From the NCBI GenBank assembly GCA_027575765.1, contig JANBPT010000571.1, forward strand, positions 1 to 30,287: DNA of 30,287 nucleotides, written 5' to 3'. The stretch is from Tieghemiomyces parasiticus. Its lineage: Eukaryota > Kickxellomycota > Dimargaritomycetes > Dimargaritales > Dimargaritaceae. This document shows, piece after piece, positions 18,522 through 30,192 of the stretch (position 1 is its first letter; every line of letters starts with the position of its first letter). The position numbers and the translations under genes were made by a program. A model generated the notes under the pieces. That model ran no database searches, was not told the origin of the DNA, and worked only from the letters and a program-made list of their open reading frames with translations.

Positions 18522-20421
18522 TTAATGATCGTAAATCAAAACGACGACTGCAGCGCCCAGCATACGCTTCATGTCTTCTTCGTTAATATCGTGCGCTAAG
18601 GGGGGGGGGTCGGTTACGGTGTAGTAAGGGCGTGCAGGCTACTTTAGGGCTCGGTTTCGTCCCGAATGTGTCCGAAACACCAGGCAATCCATTTAGAAGC
18701 TGGGGGCAGTCCGTGGAAAATAAAATCCAAATGCTAACCTATCTGGCCATTTCGACCAAGCTAGCTACTTACTGTCTTCGACCAGACCCCATTGCTGGAT
18801 CTGCGAGAGGACCTCCACGTGAGCGGCCAGGACGGCGTCGTCCACGGACACCTGACGATTGACCAGAGCGAGGGCGAGTAGGAACGATTTGGAGTGCATT
18901 ACAGCACGTTCGAAAGCTAAGAGGTCGTAAGTGGCGGGCCCAGATGGGCCGAAGTGTGGGGGGGGGGGCGCGTGGGAAGGGGAGTATTAGAGACCGAAGG
19001 AGGCAAGGCTACCCAAGAGGTATTGATCAATGTGTAATATGCCCGCTCCGTTACAGGTCATAGGGAGGGGGGAAAATTGCGCATGTCCTTTGAACACCTC
19101 GTTACCTACCGGCTAGCTTAAGCGGGGAGAACTCGGTGACGGCCGCGACGAGCTTGGCCTCCGTCTCTGGGCTCTGGCTCATATTAAAAAGCTGGTCGGT
19201 CGTGTGTATCCGCACCTGGTACTCCTTCTCAATCCACTCGGTTACCGGACGCCAGTGCTTGAGTTGCAGGTTTATCAGAGCCTGCGGGTGGTCCTGGTGC
19301 AGGCTGTGCCAAGGGTGCACGGTAAGGGTGGGTGAGGGGGGAGGAGAGTGATTCGTGAGACGCTAGATGAGCCATAGAATGGCCCCTAAAGAGGTGAAGT
19401 GGAGGGGGGAGCGAGGGATATTGCTGGAAGCCAGCCAGCGGGGAAGGGGAGGGGAGGAGGAGGGACGACGACTTCAATTTCGAGTTCTGGTTCCTCAGCT
19501 CAACCAACCTACCAGATGGCGTCCGTGTGCAAGTAACGGGTGAGATGGGCAATGACATCCTTGCGCATTTTAGGGTCTTGGAGACCGTCGATCGACCGGG
19601 CGACCAGTGAAGTAAGCGGCAGCGAGTGAGGCTTCAAGGCCTGGGTCTGGCTATCCCATTCACCGACCATCAGCAGGCCGAGCGCACGTTGCTCGAGCGG
19701 GATGGCTACCTTGCGGCCGTCCGGGGTCTTAATCGACCGCTTGTCTAACTGGATCTGATAGGCGCCTGGAGCCCCGGGTAACGAGGGGAGTCAGGGCAAG
19801 TGACAAGGAGCACACACGCGAGATTAGGGTCAAGGTATCGGGGGTCCCGCGATACCTTCTTTTTTTGATGGCCTATCTTCAGTCGCCCGGCACATATCAT
19901 TAATTATCGGCGGTGATGGGTCAAATCCTAAGGTGTACTAACCGTTCACTTCTTCAAGGGTGACGTTCTTCCAGAAACGCGTGAGCTTCGGGGCTGGGGA
20001 CGGCATGGGACGGGGGGTTGCCATCAAATTGACCAAGGCACGTAACGTACGGAGTCATCGCGGCCCAATATATTCAAGTTAGTTAGCGCGCTGACCTTGC
20101 TTATGTGGTGTCCAGTCTCGGTCCTGTGAGCGGTGGTGTGGCGGACAAGCGATCGTGCACTCTGATCGGGCTCGACTGTTTTCGTGGCGGGCCGCCGTAC
20201 TTACGTGGTGAAGGAGTCTCTGCCGACGCAGCTTCTACCTGACGAGTATGGAGAGAACTCGTTGCTAAGGCCCTCGTCGGAGTCGGTGTAAGGGCTAGCC
20301 GACGCAGGCCGGTGATGGAATTGGGGAGGGCACGATTCATGGCGCGACTATTGCGTAACAGGTGGGGAGAGGGTGTGTGGAAGGGGAAGGGGGATCGCGC
20401 AATGTGAAGCAGAGTAGTCAT
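18522..20421 (-). CDS. ATP12: Mitochondrial F1-ATPase assembly chaperone ATP12 (ATPAF2)
   Basis: Six exons were reconstructed: 20421-20205, 19993-19943, 19765-19513, 19303-19110, 18916-18773 and 18595-18522. They join in frame to 310 residues (yeast 325, human 289). Introns are 211, 177, 209, 193 and 177 bases, with GTAAGT, GTTAGT or GTAGGT donors. Residues 1 to about 60 are an Arg/Ser/Thr-rich mitochondrial presequence; a second ATG at 20340 is an alternative start. The mature protein begins R-F-W-K-N-V, then L-D-K-R-S-I-K-T-P-D-G and L-T-S-L-V-A-R-S-I-D. T-D-A-I-C and W-x-P-V-T-E-W follow, with the split codon supplying the Cys. The end carries S-F-L-L-A-L-A-L and Q-Q-W-G-L-V-E-D. In the matrix ATP12 binds free F1 alpha subunit and prevents its aggregation before assembly. 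C tracts sit in introns 4 and 5 and in the leader. Confidence 0.92.
18600..18609 (-). promoter_or_regulatory. C10 polypyrimidine tract at ATP12 intron 5 acceptor
   Basis: On the coding strand ten consecutive C bases are followed directly by TTAG and the start of exon 6. The homopolymer is therefore the whole polypyrimidine tract of this 3' splice site. The reading frame across the junction, giving T-H-D-I-N-E-E-D-M, supports the acceptor. Confidence 0.7.
19832..19858. repeat. Hairpin inside ATP12 intron 2
   Basis: AAGGTATCG (19832-19840) pairs perfectly with CGATACCTT (19850-19858) around a nine-base loop. On the plus strand it is followed by C then T7 (19860-19866), which resembles an intrinsic terminator, but it lies within an intron of a minus-strand nuclear gene. 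Any function is unknown. Confidence 0.5.
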
Positions 20422-20429
20422 GGATTGGC

Positions 20430-20439
20430 GGGGGGGGGG
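20430..20439 (-). repeat. C10 tract in the ATP12 leader
   Basis: Ten C bases on the coding strand end eight bases before the ATP12 ATG. A second C10 tract lies about 100 bases further upstream (20551-20542). Both match the sense-strand C bias seen in introns and leaders across the window. Confidence 0.5.
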
Positions 20440-20742
20440 ATCCCAGGGGCGAATCGGGTCGAGTTCCTCAAAGTGGGTCTAAGGTGCCACGCCAGAATGC
20501 GTGGTATAGTAAAGCCCGGCATCTCAGTTTTGTAAACTGGTGGGGGGGGGGTTCCCTTTGTGGCCTCATGAAGTCACTGGGCTAGGTCCATCATATTTAG
20601 CTGCTCGTATAATATTCGTATGGACATGCTACCTAGTTGTGTCTGGCGCCGTCTGCCTACGTTATTACTATAGCGTAGTTGTTAAGCCCTCAGTTCCAAA
20701 AAAAATAATATAATAATCAAGGGTGAAAGAAAGGGTTCTTTG

Positions 20743-20748
20743 TTTATT
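20743..20748 (-). promoter_or_regulatory. AATAAA polyadenylation signal for carnitine acetyltransferase
   Basis: AATAAA on the minus strand lies about 53 bases after the carnitine acetyltransferase stop codon and is followed by AT-rich sequence, the expected placement. Confidence 0.6.
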
Positions 20749-20800
20749 GTCACCGATCGCGGCCCTCATCAGAAAAGATTCTGCACCACCCCCCTTCCCT

Positions 20801-22940
20801 CTACTGGCGGGCAGCGGCCTCCACCACGGCGTGCATCTCATCAAAGCTCTGCCGGAGGGACGCCTTGAAGTCAGCCGAGCTGGTACCATTATCAGGACCG
20901 ACCCAGTTACTAATACTCAATTTGATCTCGTCAGCCGAGACGCCATAGTTAGATCCGTAGCCGTCAGGCACGGCCGGCGCAAACCCACCATAAAAGTTGG
21001 TACCAGGGCTTAGGTTAGACGATGAGATACGGAAGGACATGGATGCCATGTAGGCTGGGTCCGTGAAGAGGGTAGCCCGGGCCCCCTCCTCGGGCGACTG
21101 GATCATGCACCTTAGCCCGAGGAGGTGGCGGTCGACCCCATTGCCACTGCTGGCCGCCCGCATGTATTCCTGGTGGCTGGCGAGGGCACGCGTGAGGGAC
21201 TGGGCCTTGGCCGAAACCTGGATTGAGGGGTGAGGAGAGGAGACGGCAGGTTAAAGGCCACAAAGATGACACGTTAGTATCGGGGTGGGGCCTGGCTAGG
21301 CCGAAATGACGGTCATTATTCCATCATCATTGTCATCTAGCTGGGCGCAGACCAGACCGGGCTACGCCCGCTAATCTCCCGATGGACCTTTAGTCGCTAC
21401 TTACCGAGGCCTCGGGGTTGAGCATGGTATGGGTAAAGTCGGCCGACTCGACGGAGAAGGAACGGCAGGTCTCAGTACGCCCGTGGAAGAAGGTGCGGGT
21501 CGAAGCAGTTTCGTAGGTGGGACAGGGCTGGCGGTGCAGGCGATAGTAGGCCAGCTGCAGGGCCATCTGGACGAACGAGTCGGGGCTCATCTTGGCCCCT
21601 TTGATCCATTGGCTACCAAACTCGCTATAGTGCAAGTTTTCGGTGGCCAGCTGGGACGTGACGCTGCGGGCCCGGGCCGTGGCCTCCTGGATTGCCGTGA
21701 TCGTGGCAGGTTCCACCGACCATTTCAGGTGGCGGGGCGGGGCAACGGAGATATCGTCCGCACCTCCGGTGCGAGCCCCACCGGCCAACTTCTTCTCGCG
21801 CTCCAGCACCAGGTGCATAAACCCACCGGGCGCGGCGGCATCGGACCCGGTGTGTTCGCCGGTGAGCCCGGCACGGCCGTTGTTGAGGACCGTTACCTGC
21901 ATAGACTTGTCCATCCAACGGTTGCGTCCGTCCCCGTTATGGAAGAAATGATCCTTGGCTACGTTGATGTCGGTGGCCGTGCGCGGATCGACACGGTCGT
22001 CGAGGCACACGGCGAACAGGGCTGAGTCAATGGCCTCGAAATTAGCCACGTTCTGCGAGGCGCCCGCTTGGATCAGCCGACGCCGCTCGGTGGCCCAAAT
22101 ATCGCGATTGGTAGTGGTCAGCACCCCCACAGCCGGCTCAGATTGCGGCAGGGCCTCGACCTGGCGCACCACCTCGCGTAGCTGGCGTGCAATGGCCTCG
22201 GGGGTCAGTAATTCCCCGTTAGGACCCAGAACGTCAACCGCGAAGATCTGGTCGCGGGCTAGCACCATAATGTGGCGGGCCGTGGTCGGATACTGGTTGA
22301 TGAGGCGGTCTTTGGGGAAGTCCGGGATGCGAGTGGTACCAAACAGATAACGGTACTGGTTCATGCACTGCGGGACCTTGCGGGCCAGTTCGGGCGGAAT
22401 ACGCTGATCATCCAGGGCCCGCTGGAAGACGGTCATACTTTGGGTGAGCTCGGCGGCCCGGCGGATCTGATTCTCGGTGAAGGTACCAGGAGCCGGGTGC
22501 TGGGCCCCCTGAAGGACACCCAGGGTGGGACTGTCAATGAATTGAGCCCACCAGCTCACATTGACAAAGATGGGCTCGCGCCACTCCAGATACCCCTTGT
22601 CGAGCCAGAGCGACTCCAGCCAGGAGGTCGGCTGACTTTGGTCGTAAGCGTGGAGCCGAGCCTGCAGCTCCGGCCCCAGGCCGCCAGGCTTGGTAAACTC
22701 GGCCACAGCCTTCTCGGAAGCTGCCCGGCGTGCCGGGTCGACGTTGATGGGTTGGATAGTACGCAAGTAGCGCTGGGTGGTCGCCTCGAGGTCCGGAACG
22801 GATAGGCGGGGCAGCTGGCTCTGGAACTGAAAGGTTTTGAACGCCAGCTCCGGTTCCGCGGTCTGATGACGGAGCCGGCGCGGGGCATGTCGCCAGCCTG
22901 ACAGCGCGGAGCGGGAGGGCCGAATGAGGTGGCTCAGCAT
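20801..22940 (-). CDS. Carnitine O-acetyltransferase, probably mitochondrial
   Basis: Two exons, 22940-21405 and 21217-20801, join in phase 0 to 650 residues. The donor is TCG|GTAAGT and the acceptor ATCCAG|GTT. The ATG at 22940 is chosen because the upstream in-frame part starts only at GTG; it gives an Arg/Ser/His-rich, acid-free first 26 residues, a likely mitochondrial presequence. Choline/carnitine acyltransferase hallmarks follow in order: L-P-R-L-S-V-P-D-L-E, R-Y-L-F-G-T-T-R-I-P, N-R-W-M-D-K-S, the active-site G-E-H-T-G-S-D-A with H363, T-Y-E-T-A-S-T-R and F-H-G-R-T-E-T. Exon 2 holds H-L-L-G-L-R, L-F-T-D-P-A-Y and V-P-D-G-Y-G. The enzyme moves acetyl groups between CoA and carnitine so acetyl units can cross organelle membranes. 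The C-terminus (A-A-R-Q) is not a PTS1, so peroxisomal targeting by that route is not indicated. Confidence 0.95.
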
Positions 22941-25021
22941 GGCGCGTCGGAAGGGGCGGGATTGGAGCAGGGGTTGAAGAGAAATGAGTCGAGGATGGAT
23001 GAAGTCGGTACGCACAGGTATGTAAGGAACGTAAGGGCTGGAGTCAGGTGCCGCGCTAGTTATAGAGGGTGGAGAAAACCAAGGGGTAGGGTAGGTTAAA
23101 GGGTGAAAGGACAGTTTCTGTACTCGAGCTCGTGAGACCGAACTCTAGAGGGTAGGAGGAGGGGAAGGGGGGGGGTATTGACATGTACCTGGTAATGGTG
23201 AGTGTTGGGGAAGTTACCGTTGGGCCTTACCTGGTAGTGGCTGTAAGGACAGGGCAATTAACCTCGACCGATTGGGCCAAGTCGTGAGTGTGCGCTGTAA
23301 GGGGGAGGGTCGGCGTATCAGGCTGGTATTGTCCGCCTGCAACTAATTTCACATGGCCTCTTTCGGACACCTGAGCAAACTGGCACGTGCGAACTTTCGG
23401 TCGACCGACGACCGGGCCCATAATTGGTGGGGTATATCAGAATCTGGAGATCCATCATTAAGTTTCATGTGTTCAGTAGTGAGAGTTGCCATGTACATAC
23501 CGCGTTATTAGAAAGGGCTATAAACTGTCTTCTGACGGGAGGAGTCGGTAAGTCGTTTCGGCTGAACTTTGTAAAGGGCGCGGGTCTACCCACGAGGTAT
23601 TTCTGCGTCGTACTTGGGCCGCAGTAAACAGAATAAACCCTCAGTTAGGCTGGCTGGCCGGGTGTTCGTTACATCTACTAGCTGTTTCGGGTGACTGGAA
23701 TAAGACGGGACTAGCTACGGAGAGGTAGGGGGGGGGGCGTATCCGGATTGAGGATGGAGGGACACTATGGACGCCAGGCCATTCTAGAGTAGAACCGGGG
23801 TTAGTCGGCGATCCATTCTTCTTCACTCGATACTCATCAGTCTTGGGGTCCGGGCCTGTAAGTAACCATTTCGTTCGTCAGGCGGAACTGAGGGTAGACA
23901 CAGTGATTTAAACGTTGGCGCGAATCCGAAGGTACTTAATCGTTGTCAAATGCCGTTCAAAGGGATAACCTTACCTAAATACTTGTGAGGCGAGACCGTT
24001 CTACTTAGATTCTAGTATGGGCATAGGAGCCGTTGAGCAGGTACCTGGAGAACCCTCTATATTAAGTAATTGGGAGCTGGCCACCTTCTGGATACCGTTA
24101 TCAGTGACCGAAGTCAAAGGGCGGTTTGTAAAGGTACTCGTAGAAATCATCAACAATGGAAATTGATTCCCAAAAGCGGCAATTGACTGTAGTGAATTAT
24201 TATAGAAAATTGAGCTAACAGTATAGCCATTGGCGACGCTGCTTGTCGGTGGGATTAGAGGTGGCCTAGAAATTACAAGGTAGCATGGACCGGGGTCTTT
24301 GGGCACAACAATGTGCGTAGTGGTAGGGAAAACGGGACGAGCCTGGTCCAGCTGCTCGCTGGTCAATAGGGGCCCTTTCGCCAATAAAACCTGGATCCTA
24401 CCTCCACCAGGGTAATTGCCATTGACTTGGTCGTACTAAAGCGGCGATTGCGATGACTCTGCTAGGAAGGCTAAGCATCAGCCCAGCCATCCAGGCATGA
24501 TCCTTGTCGACCGAAAATCCAATGATAAATCGTCTTTTAAATAATAATTATTTTTGGGTATTCCGATCGAGTGAGAACAGGCTACTGGCGGATAGTGATG
24601 AACGAAGGGCTAGTAATATCCAGTGAAGTGATTTTTACGGTGTGGATACCCCTGGTATAAGCAGGCCTGGATGTTTAACAACAACCCGAGGGCTTACCAA
24701 ATGCGCTCGGTAGGTGTGGGCTGAGCCATTAGGACCCCAGTATGGTGAAGAGACACGAGGGTAAAAGATTGTTAGAAATAGGTTACTTCCGAGTTGGGTT
24801 ACCCCCGATAGCTCGCCATACCTATAACCGTTGGATCCTATCTCTAGTGTGAAGGTCGAAGATCTCTGGGTTTACTGCCCATGACACTTTGTCGGTTTCT
24901 GTAGGCCGTTTTCATGGCCCTGCCGAATTTCGTGGTCATCCAATGTCTCGGACGCTAGGTAGCTGACGACCCAATGGAATATGGTACGCAGCGGGCAGGG
25001 GGGGGGGATCGGACTAACACA

Positions 25022-25111
25022 CTAGAAAAAGTTGAGTATGTGCGAATACCTTCGTTCCCGAGCTGTTTGAAGGCCAGCTTGTGACCGCTGGCCTTCATCT
25101 ACTTTTTCTAG
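25022..25111. repeat. 90-bp element with perfect terminal inverted repeats and central hairpin
   Basis: CTAGAAAAAGT (25022-25032) and ACTTTTTCTAG (25101-25111) are perfect 11-bp inverted repeats at the ends. Inside, TGAAGGCCAGC (25068-25078) pairs with GCTGGCCTTCA (25087-25097) around the loop TTGTGACC. The whole can fold as a two-stem structure. It might be a very small MITE-like element or a structured RNA; the T5 in the right arm could end Pol III transcription. No clear target-site duplication beyond CTAG/TA is visible. Confidence 0.6.
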
Positions 25112-28100
25112 GGACCCTTTATTCGGTAAAGTCTAGCTCACAATCTGGTAGGCGAGGTGTGGACCCCCTGGTATCAATTTCCCGATAAGATGATCGGATT
25201 TTTATTGGTATATTATGTTGCTCAGGCGGCACTGCGTTTATGACGAGCACCCACCGATGCTGCTATGGTTTACCACTCGCCCCCTTATCTGAGGTATCCA
25301 TAGCCCAGGGCAAACAGGTTGGTCAGTTGCTTCGTCCCGTTTCGGATAACACAGTGATCATTACGGGGTAGTTATCATCTCGTTAGCCATGACTCCGCTG
25401 CTTAACATAGGCGGTAAAAACAGCCAGAGGACTGTACGAACCCGAGCCTGCCGTAGCGTGCTGCTGCTATTAAACACATATGTGCCTCCTCCATCCGCCC
25501 GCCGCTACCACGTTTGACATTTCCGCCTGCTTTAGCCTGCCAGTCCTCCGCGACCTTATGTGTATTCTGCCATACTGCCTGGGTATACCATGCACGTCTC
25601 CACTTCCAATCGGGCCAACTGAAACATTACGAAGCGGGTAGGCGGACGAACTGCGAGGAATGATGCATTCGGTTCGGTTCGTGATGCTCTCCACGGCAAT
25701 GGAGACTTGCTGCATAGATAATGCGGCTGAGGGTCATCCCCTCCTCCGTGTTGCATGAGGGGGGGGGAGTGGTTAGAAGCTCAACCATTGGTCAAGGTCC
25801 ATAACGTGCTCCATGCCACGCCACTCCAGCCTTGCAGAGTGGAGTCCAGGGTGGGAGGGAGGTGGAGGGGCGTCACGCCGACTGAAGCGATAATAGTAAC
25901 GGTGGGATCAAAAGGAGCGCCCAGCCGTGCCGCTCCATGCGCTGGTGGTCGATACGTGGAAGAAGGTAAAGGTGTACGAGTGTGGGATCCGCTTTTAGAC
26001 TCGGTGACACTAAGTTCGGGGCCCAACAGCTGCAATGCTACCGACGTACGGATGAGTATGGAATTATTGGGGTAAAGCCCATGATCCCGAGCGTGCCACG
26101 GCAGGAGTGCCTAGCGGGGAAGCCAGGAGATTGCAGCTGGGCGGCATTGGTAGTCATGATGGTCGGATTGCGAGTGTTCGTGTTGCATGCCTTTCCGTGC
26201 CCATAAAGCTTCCGTGTAGAACGTGGGGGTTCTTCTGACTCCCTCTCCCCCCAGTCGTCCGCCTCTACTCCAAGGCAGTGCTTCGCGTGCATAATTGTCG
26301 CTACCTTCTGGAGGCTCATGTCTGATCCGGCTTTGTAGCCACTGTCCTTGCCTTCTCTCCCTCCCCACCCTTCTCTTCTCTCGCGCACTTGTCGCTTTAG
26401 AAATGTTGAATAATACTGTACCCATGTTCGTATTCCTGAGCCCATATAGTCGGCTCGGTCGAGGTCCCTCCCTAGACCCGCTGACGTTGTGCCCACACTC
26501 AATTCGCGATGCTAGACCTCACGGGCGGGGCTAGCCACCGTAAACCCCACATCTACATTCCCACCGGTTCGAGTCATAATGGGTGGCTCGGCCCCGTCGG
26601 CCATCGGTACGCACAAGTATTATGTCCATCATACCATGTCCGCCATCACCTATTACAGCGAGATGATTGGGATGGCTATCTCGGCCCCAGGGTCCGGCGG
26701 TGCATCGAAAATCGGCGATACCAACGGTTGGACAACGAAATGGGGATAGGGCGGCAGAAGTCAAAATGGGGTGGTGGGGTAACGTGGTTGCCGCATCTAA
26801 TGCGTTGTCTAGGCCGCACGGGGAGTTTCTGTGTCACTCGTAGGACACCCTATTTGGCGGTGACCATTGGGCTATGCCGTGCGCAGCTATGGTTTTCTCC
26901 GCCCGACCATGGGTGAGTGACATGCAGAGTATTACACGCACTAATGTAGAAGGCAGTATCACGTCCTGCATCGACCGCACCTCGAGTCGGCTTACACATC
27001 ACAGTCCCAAGTATGGAGACTGATGGAGAGCGCCGGCCCAATTGACGTGACGAATGGCAGTCCAGGAAGGGGAAGGGGGTGCTTAATGTACCCCGATCGT
27101 CTTGGGGTTGGGTCCGGTGACTGCGCTGCTTACCCCGCCTCCCTACGAATACTTGCTCCCCCAAGCAGTTTGCGACGTGGAGAAGAAGACAAGTGACTCG
27201 GCACGCATAGCCACACATAGCTATGCAGGTTTGTTACGTTTCAATGCATTGCCACTCATCCTCCTCATAAGAGTGGACGTAAAAGTGGCCCGAACTATAC
27301 TGTCATCTTATGGGTCGTAGTAGCCTGTGTTATAGGCATCTGGGTCGCCCCAGTGGTCGGTTGTTGGTGGTTACTAAGAAATCCACCTTGGCATATCTAG
27401 CTCGCTATCGAGTGGTTGGTGAGAGCAACAGATCATTCCTGACCCCACAAGATCTCGGATGTGGCGCAAACGTAGTGGGGGAGGGTGAAAAAATAACCCA
27501 GTCTATAACCCCAAGCCAGATAAAGCCTACCGATGATTTAAAGGGAAACCAGGAAACTAACCACGGTGGCCCATTCAGCTAATAATTTCACAAATCCTCA
27601 GGCTGCTCTGTGGTTGTAGGGACACCGATTAGCAGCCAGAGTGTCGCGGATGTCTGGGTTGAGCAGTACTCCAGATGAGATTGATGGACAGTGCCGCCCG
27701 CCCCCCTGCTTGCACCGACGTAACCACGTTGTCAAGGCGCGCTGGGACATTAAAGGGGCCTCCATAGTCTATAAGGTTAAGCAGTTTACTAGGGGAGGGC
27801 GCGATGGGGATAATTGTAGGGAAATGGGGACCGAGAAAGATGAACAGTGAAGGGGATTTGGGATAAACAGGTGCAATTAAGGAAATAGCCACCCACTAAT
27901 CAGCCATACCTAATATTGCCAACACCTCAGTTCAAAAAAGGTAAGCGTTAGCGAGTGGTAATGACTATCAGTGACGACGACTCGCCCTGGTCTATTCGGT
28001 GATAGAGGCTATAAAATACAATAGTCCAACCTCCCCCCCCCTGACTGGTCGTGAAATTCGTAGGGACGAAGTGAAACAACCCCACTGTCGGCGGGCATCA

Positions 28101-28506
28101 CTCTGACTGGTGCAGTCAGTTTCGCAGCCAGTCCCGAAAATCCGGGGTGAACCATGGTCCCTAAACCGTCTGTTATGTTCGAGTCACGGGCGTCCCCTGA
28201 AGTGACTCTCCTACCACGATGTTGAACCCCCTACTTAAATTAACGGCCGTCACTTCTATATTGCAAGACGAGGGAATTGGTAGCCAGTGGCGCCTCGGTC
28301 GGTTGACAAGGAACCGGCCCTACCCCGTATGGTCAAGTAGGGTGCAGAGGACCGGGGATGATTCAGCGGCCGTAGAATTAAATGGGCCACTGAGGGTGAA
28401 AAAAATCCTAGGGGACGAGCCCGACTATCCGTCCGGTCGAATTCCAACTCGTTCAGGTTAGCCTCGAGGGTCCTGCTTTGAACGGATGAGGCCAGGGGAC
28501 AAGCAG

Positions 28507-28520
28507 TTAGCAATTGCTAA
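28507..28520. repeat. Perfect 14-bp palindrome
   Basis: TTAGCAATTGCTAA is an uninterrupted perfect palindrome in the gene-poor region. It could be a dimeric protein-binding site; a chance occurrence cannot be excluded. Confidence 0.4.
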
Positions 28521-29584
28521 ATCGGCAGTCGCAAGCGGAAGCAGCCGGGCCGGAGGACTTGGTTCATTCAGTGCTTTAGTCCATAGCCCTTTTCAGAGGA
28601 GGGATGGAGTTTGTGTCATCAGAAACGATGGAAGTCATGCCTTAGGTGGCGTGGTAAATGGGCGGCGGATATTGTGTGAGTTAGGCCAGTCACCACGACA
28701 CAGCCAGGGCGTGGAGAAAGTATGCCTACTCATTCCTATCGATGCTGAAGAAACCTCTTATTAGTTCAACCCCCCCCCCGAGATTATGTTGTCCGCTAAG
28801 CAGTCAGTTGGTGCGTTCAAAAAGACTAGACATCGTTACATTTTGCTTGCCGCGTAAATATTAGAGGCCAGCACCGCGAGGTTCCCTCATCCGAGGAATC
28901 TTTGCACCCATACTCTCCAGAACTCATACATGACACTGCAGAGGTAGGCCTGGATGCTTTGCCACCATGGTAGCCAGACTCAATGGCACAGGACCCGGGG
29001 TCAACTCGACCAGCATCGCGATAGGGAAGTATAATGCGGTCCACGTTTTTGTGTACAGCTGCCTCTCCTTTTAACAAGGCTTTGGCAAAGCAGCATTGGC
29101 TTATAGGGCAGCTCAAATGGCTCCTCTGCTTAACCGGTAAACAATCGGGTCGCTTCACTACCAGAATGACGTGCTTAAGACTCGCTCTCTTGTCTCCTAA
29201 TCGACGGCGAGGTATTCAAAAGGGGTAGAGATGCTTGAATATCATATAGAGCACCACTCCATTAATCCGCCCTATACTTCACAATCAGGAAAAAAAAATC
29301 ACAGCTTAAAAGGTCATCATTGACTAGTATATTGGCATGATCCGTGCTTGGCCGACCCCCACGATTGGCATCTCAAGTCTCTTAGTCCCAGTCAGTCAGA
29401 GAAACGCCATCACCAACATTCCATAGCCCGGTAATGTGCGAGGTAAGTGCCAGGTGACCTCTGCCATTGCGTACCCATTATTTTTATCGATGGCTTACTT
29501 CAACGGACATCCGGTGAAGATTATGAGGCCAACGCTGTGACGTTACCTGAATACAAGGGCCGACATCTGTCCTTAAGGCGCTTG

Positions 29585-29663
29585 TCGAGTATGATTCACG
29601 GCTGTGCCCTCTCCATGACATGTCACAGTCTACTCGATGCCAGCAGGCAGTCCACACTGCCTG
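29585..29663. repeat. Adjacent nested inverted repeats
   Basis: TCGAGTA (29585-29591) pairs with TACTCGA (29631-29637), enclosing CTGTG/CACAG (29602-29606/29624-29628) and the palindrome TGACATGTCA (29616-29625, overlapping the inner arm). Seven bases later CAGGCAGT (29644-29651) pairs perfectly with ACTGCCTG (29656-29663) across CCAC. The density of pairing in 79 bases is notable, but no RNA family is recognised. Confidence 0.4.
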
Positions 29664-30192
29664 ACCACTTGTCATGTTCCCTCTCCCCCCATTTTACGCA
29701 ATAGGATAGATGGGTTATTGGCGACCCTGCTATGGCCGCCCTATCAATTCTTTCAGACCTTAATAAGTCGCGACCATATGATTACGAATTACGACGGTGT
29801 ACATTCACTTTTTGCCAGTACGAACCAGCCAATTAACCATCGCGATGCCCCCCCTCAAAAAAAGCATAATCGTCCTGCAGAAGGTGAGGATGGATGTAGC
29901 ACCCCATAAGCGGACTGGCGGCACGCATGTCCTCCGCTCCCAGATGATAAAGGTCAGCCCAAATTTCCTCCAACGGATAGTCTAGGGTATTCCGCTATTG
30001 GCTATACAAAAGGTCCTAGTTCGCACACGCACATCCTTGAGAGTCAACAATTCGCTGGCTCGTGGTATGACGCTTGACCTAATGGGGTTAGCAAGGTAGA
30101 GGGGGTGGCACTGCCCATAAGCAGCTTGCTGGTCAATGTCGCTCACAATCTCTCTCACCCACACCATACAATTCTTGAACGTAAACAGCAAT

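Noticed and set aside
21429..22025. 198-codon plus-strand open frame inside carnitine acetyltransferase
   Set aside because: Antisense shadow of exon 1, which contains the family's active-site motif on the minus strand.
24001..24429. About 142-codon minus-strand open frame, Ser/Thr/Pro-rich
   Set aside because: It has no good ATG start or recognisable motif, and lacks the GC-ending codon bias of real genes here. One frame of this length is about what chance gives over 30 kb in six frames. It could be an exon of an unusual gene, so RNA-seq would be worth a look.
26038..26502. 154-codon minus-strand open frame in the gene desert
   Set aside because: No motif, mixed codon use, and it opposes a C/T-rich promoter-like tract; chance is the simplest explanation.
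26560..26590. GGTTCGAGTC resembling a tRNA B-box
   Set aside because: The flanking bases do not form a T stem and no acceptor, D or anticodon arm can be built around it. The same applies to GTTCGAGTC at 28178.
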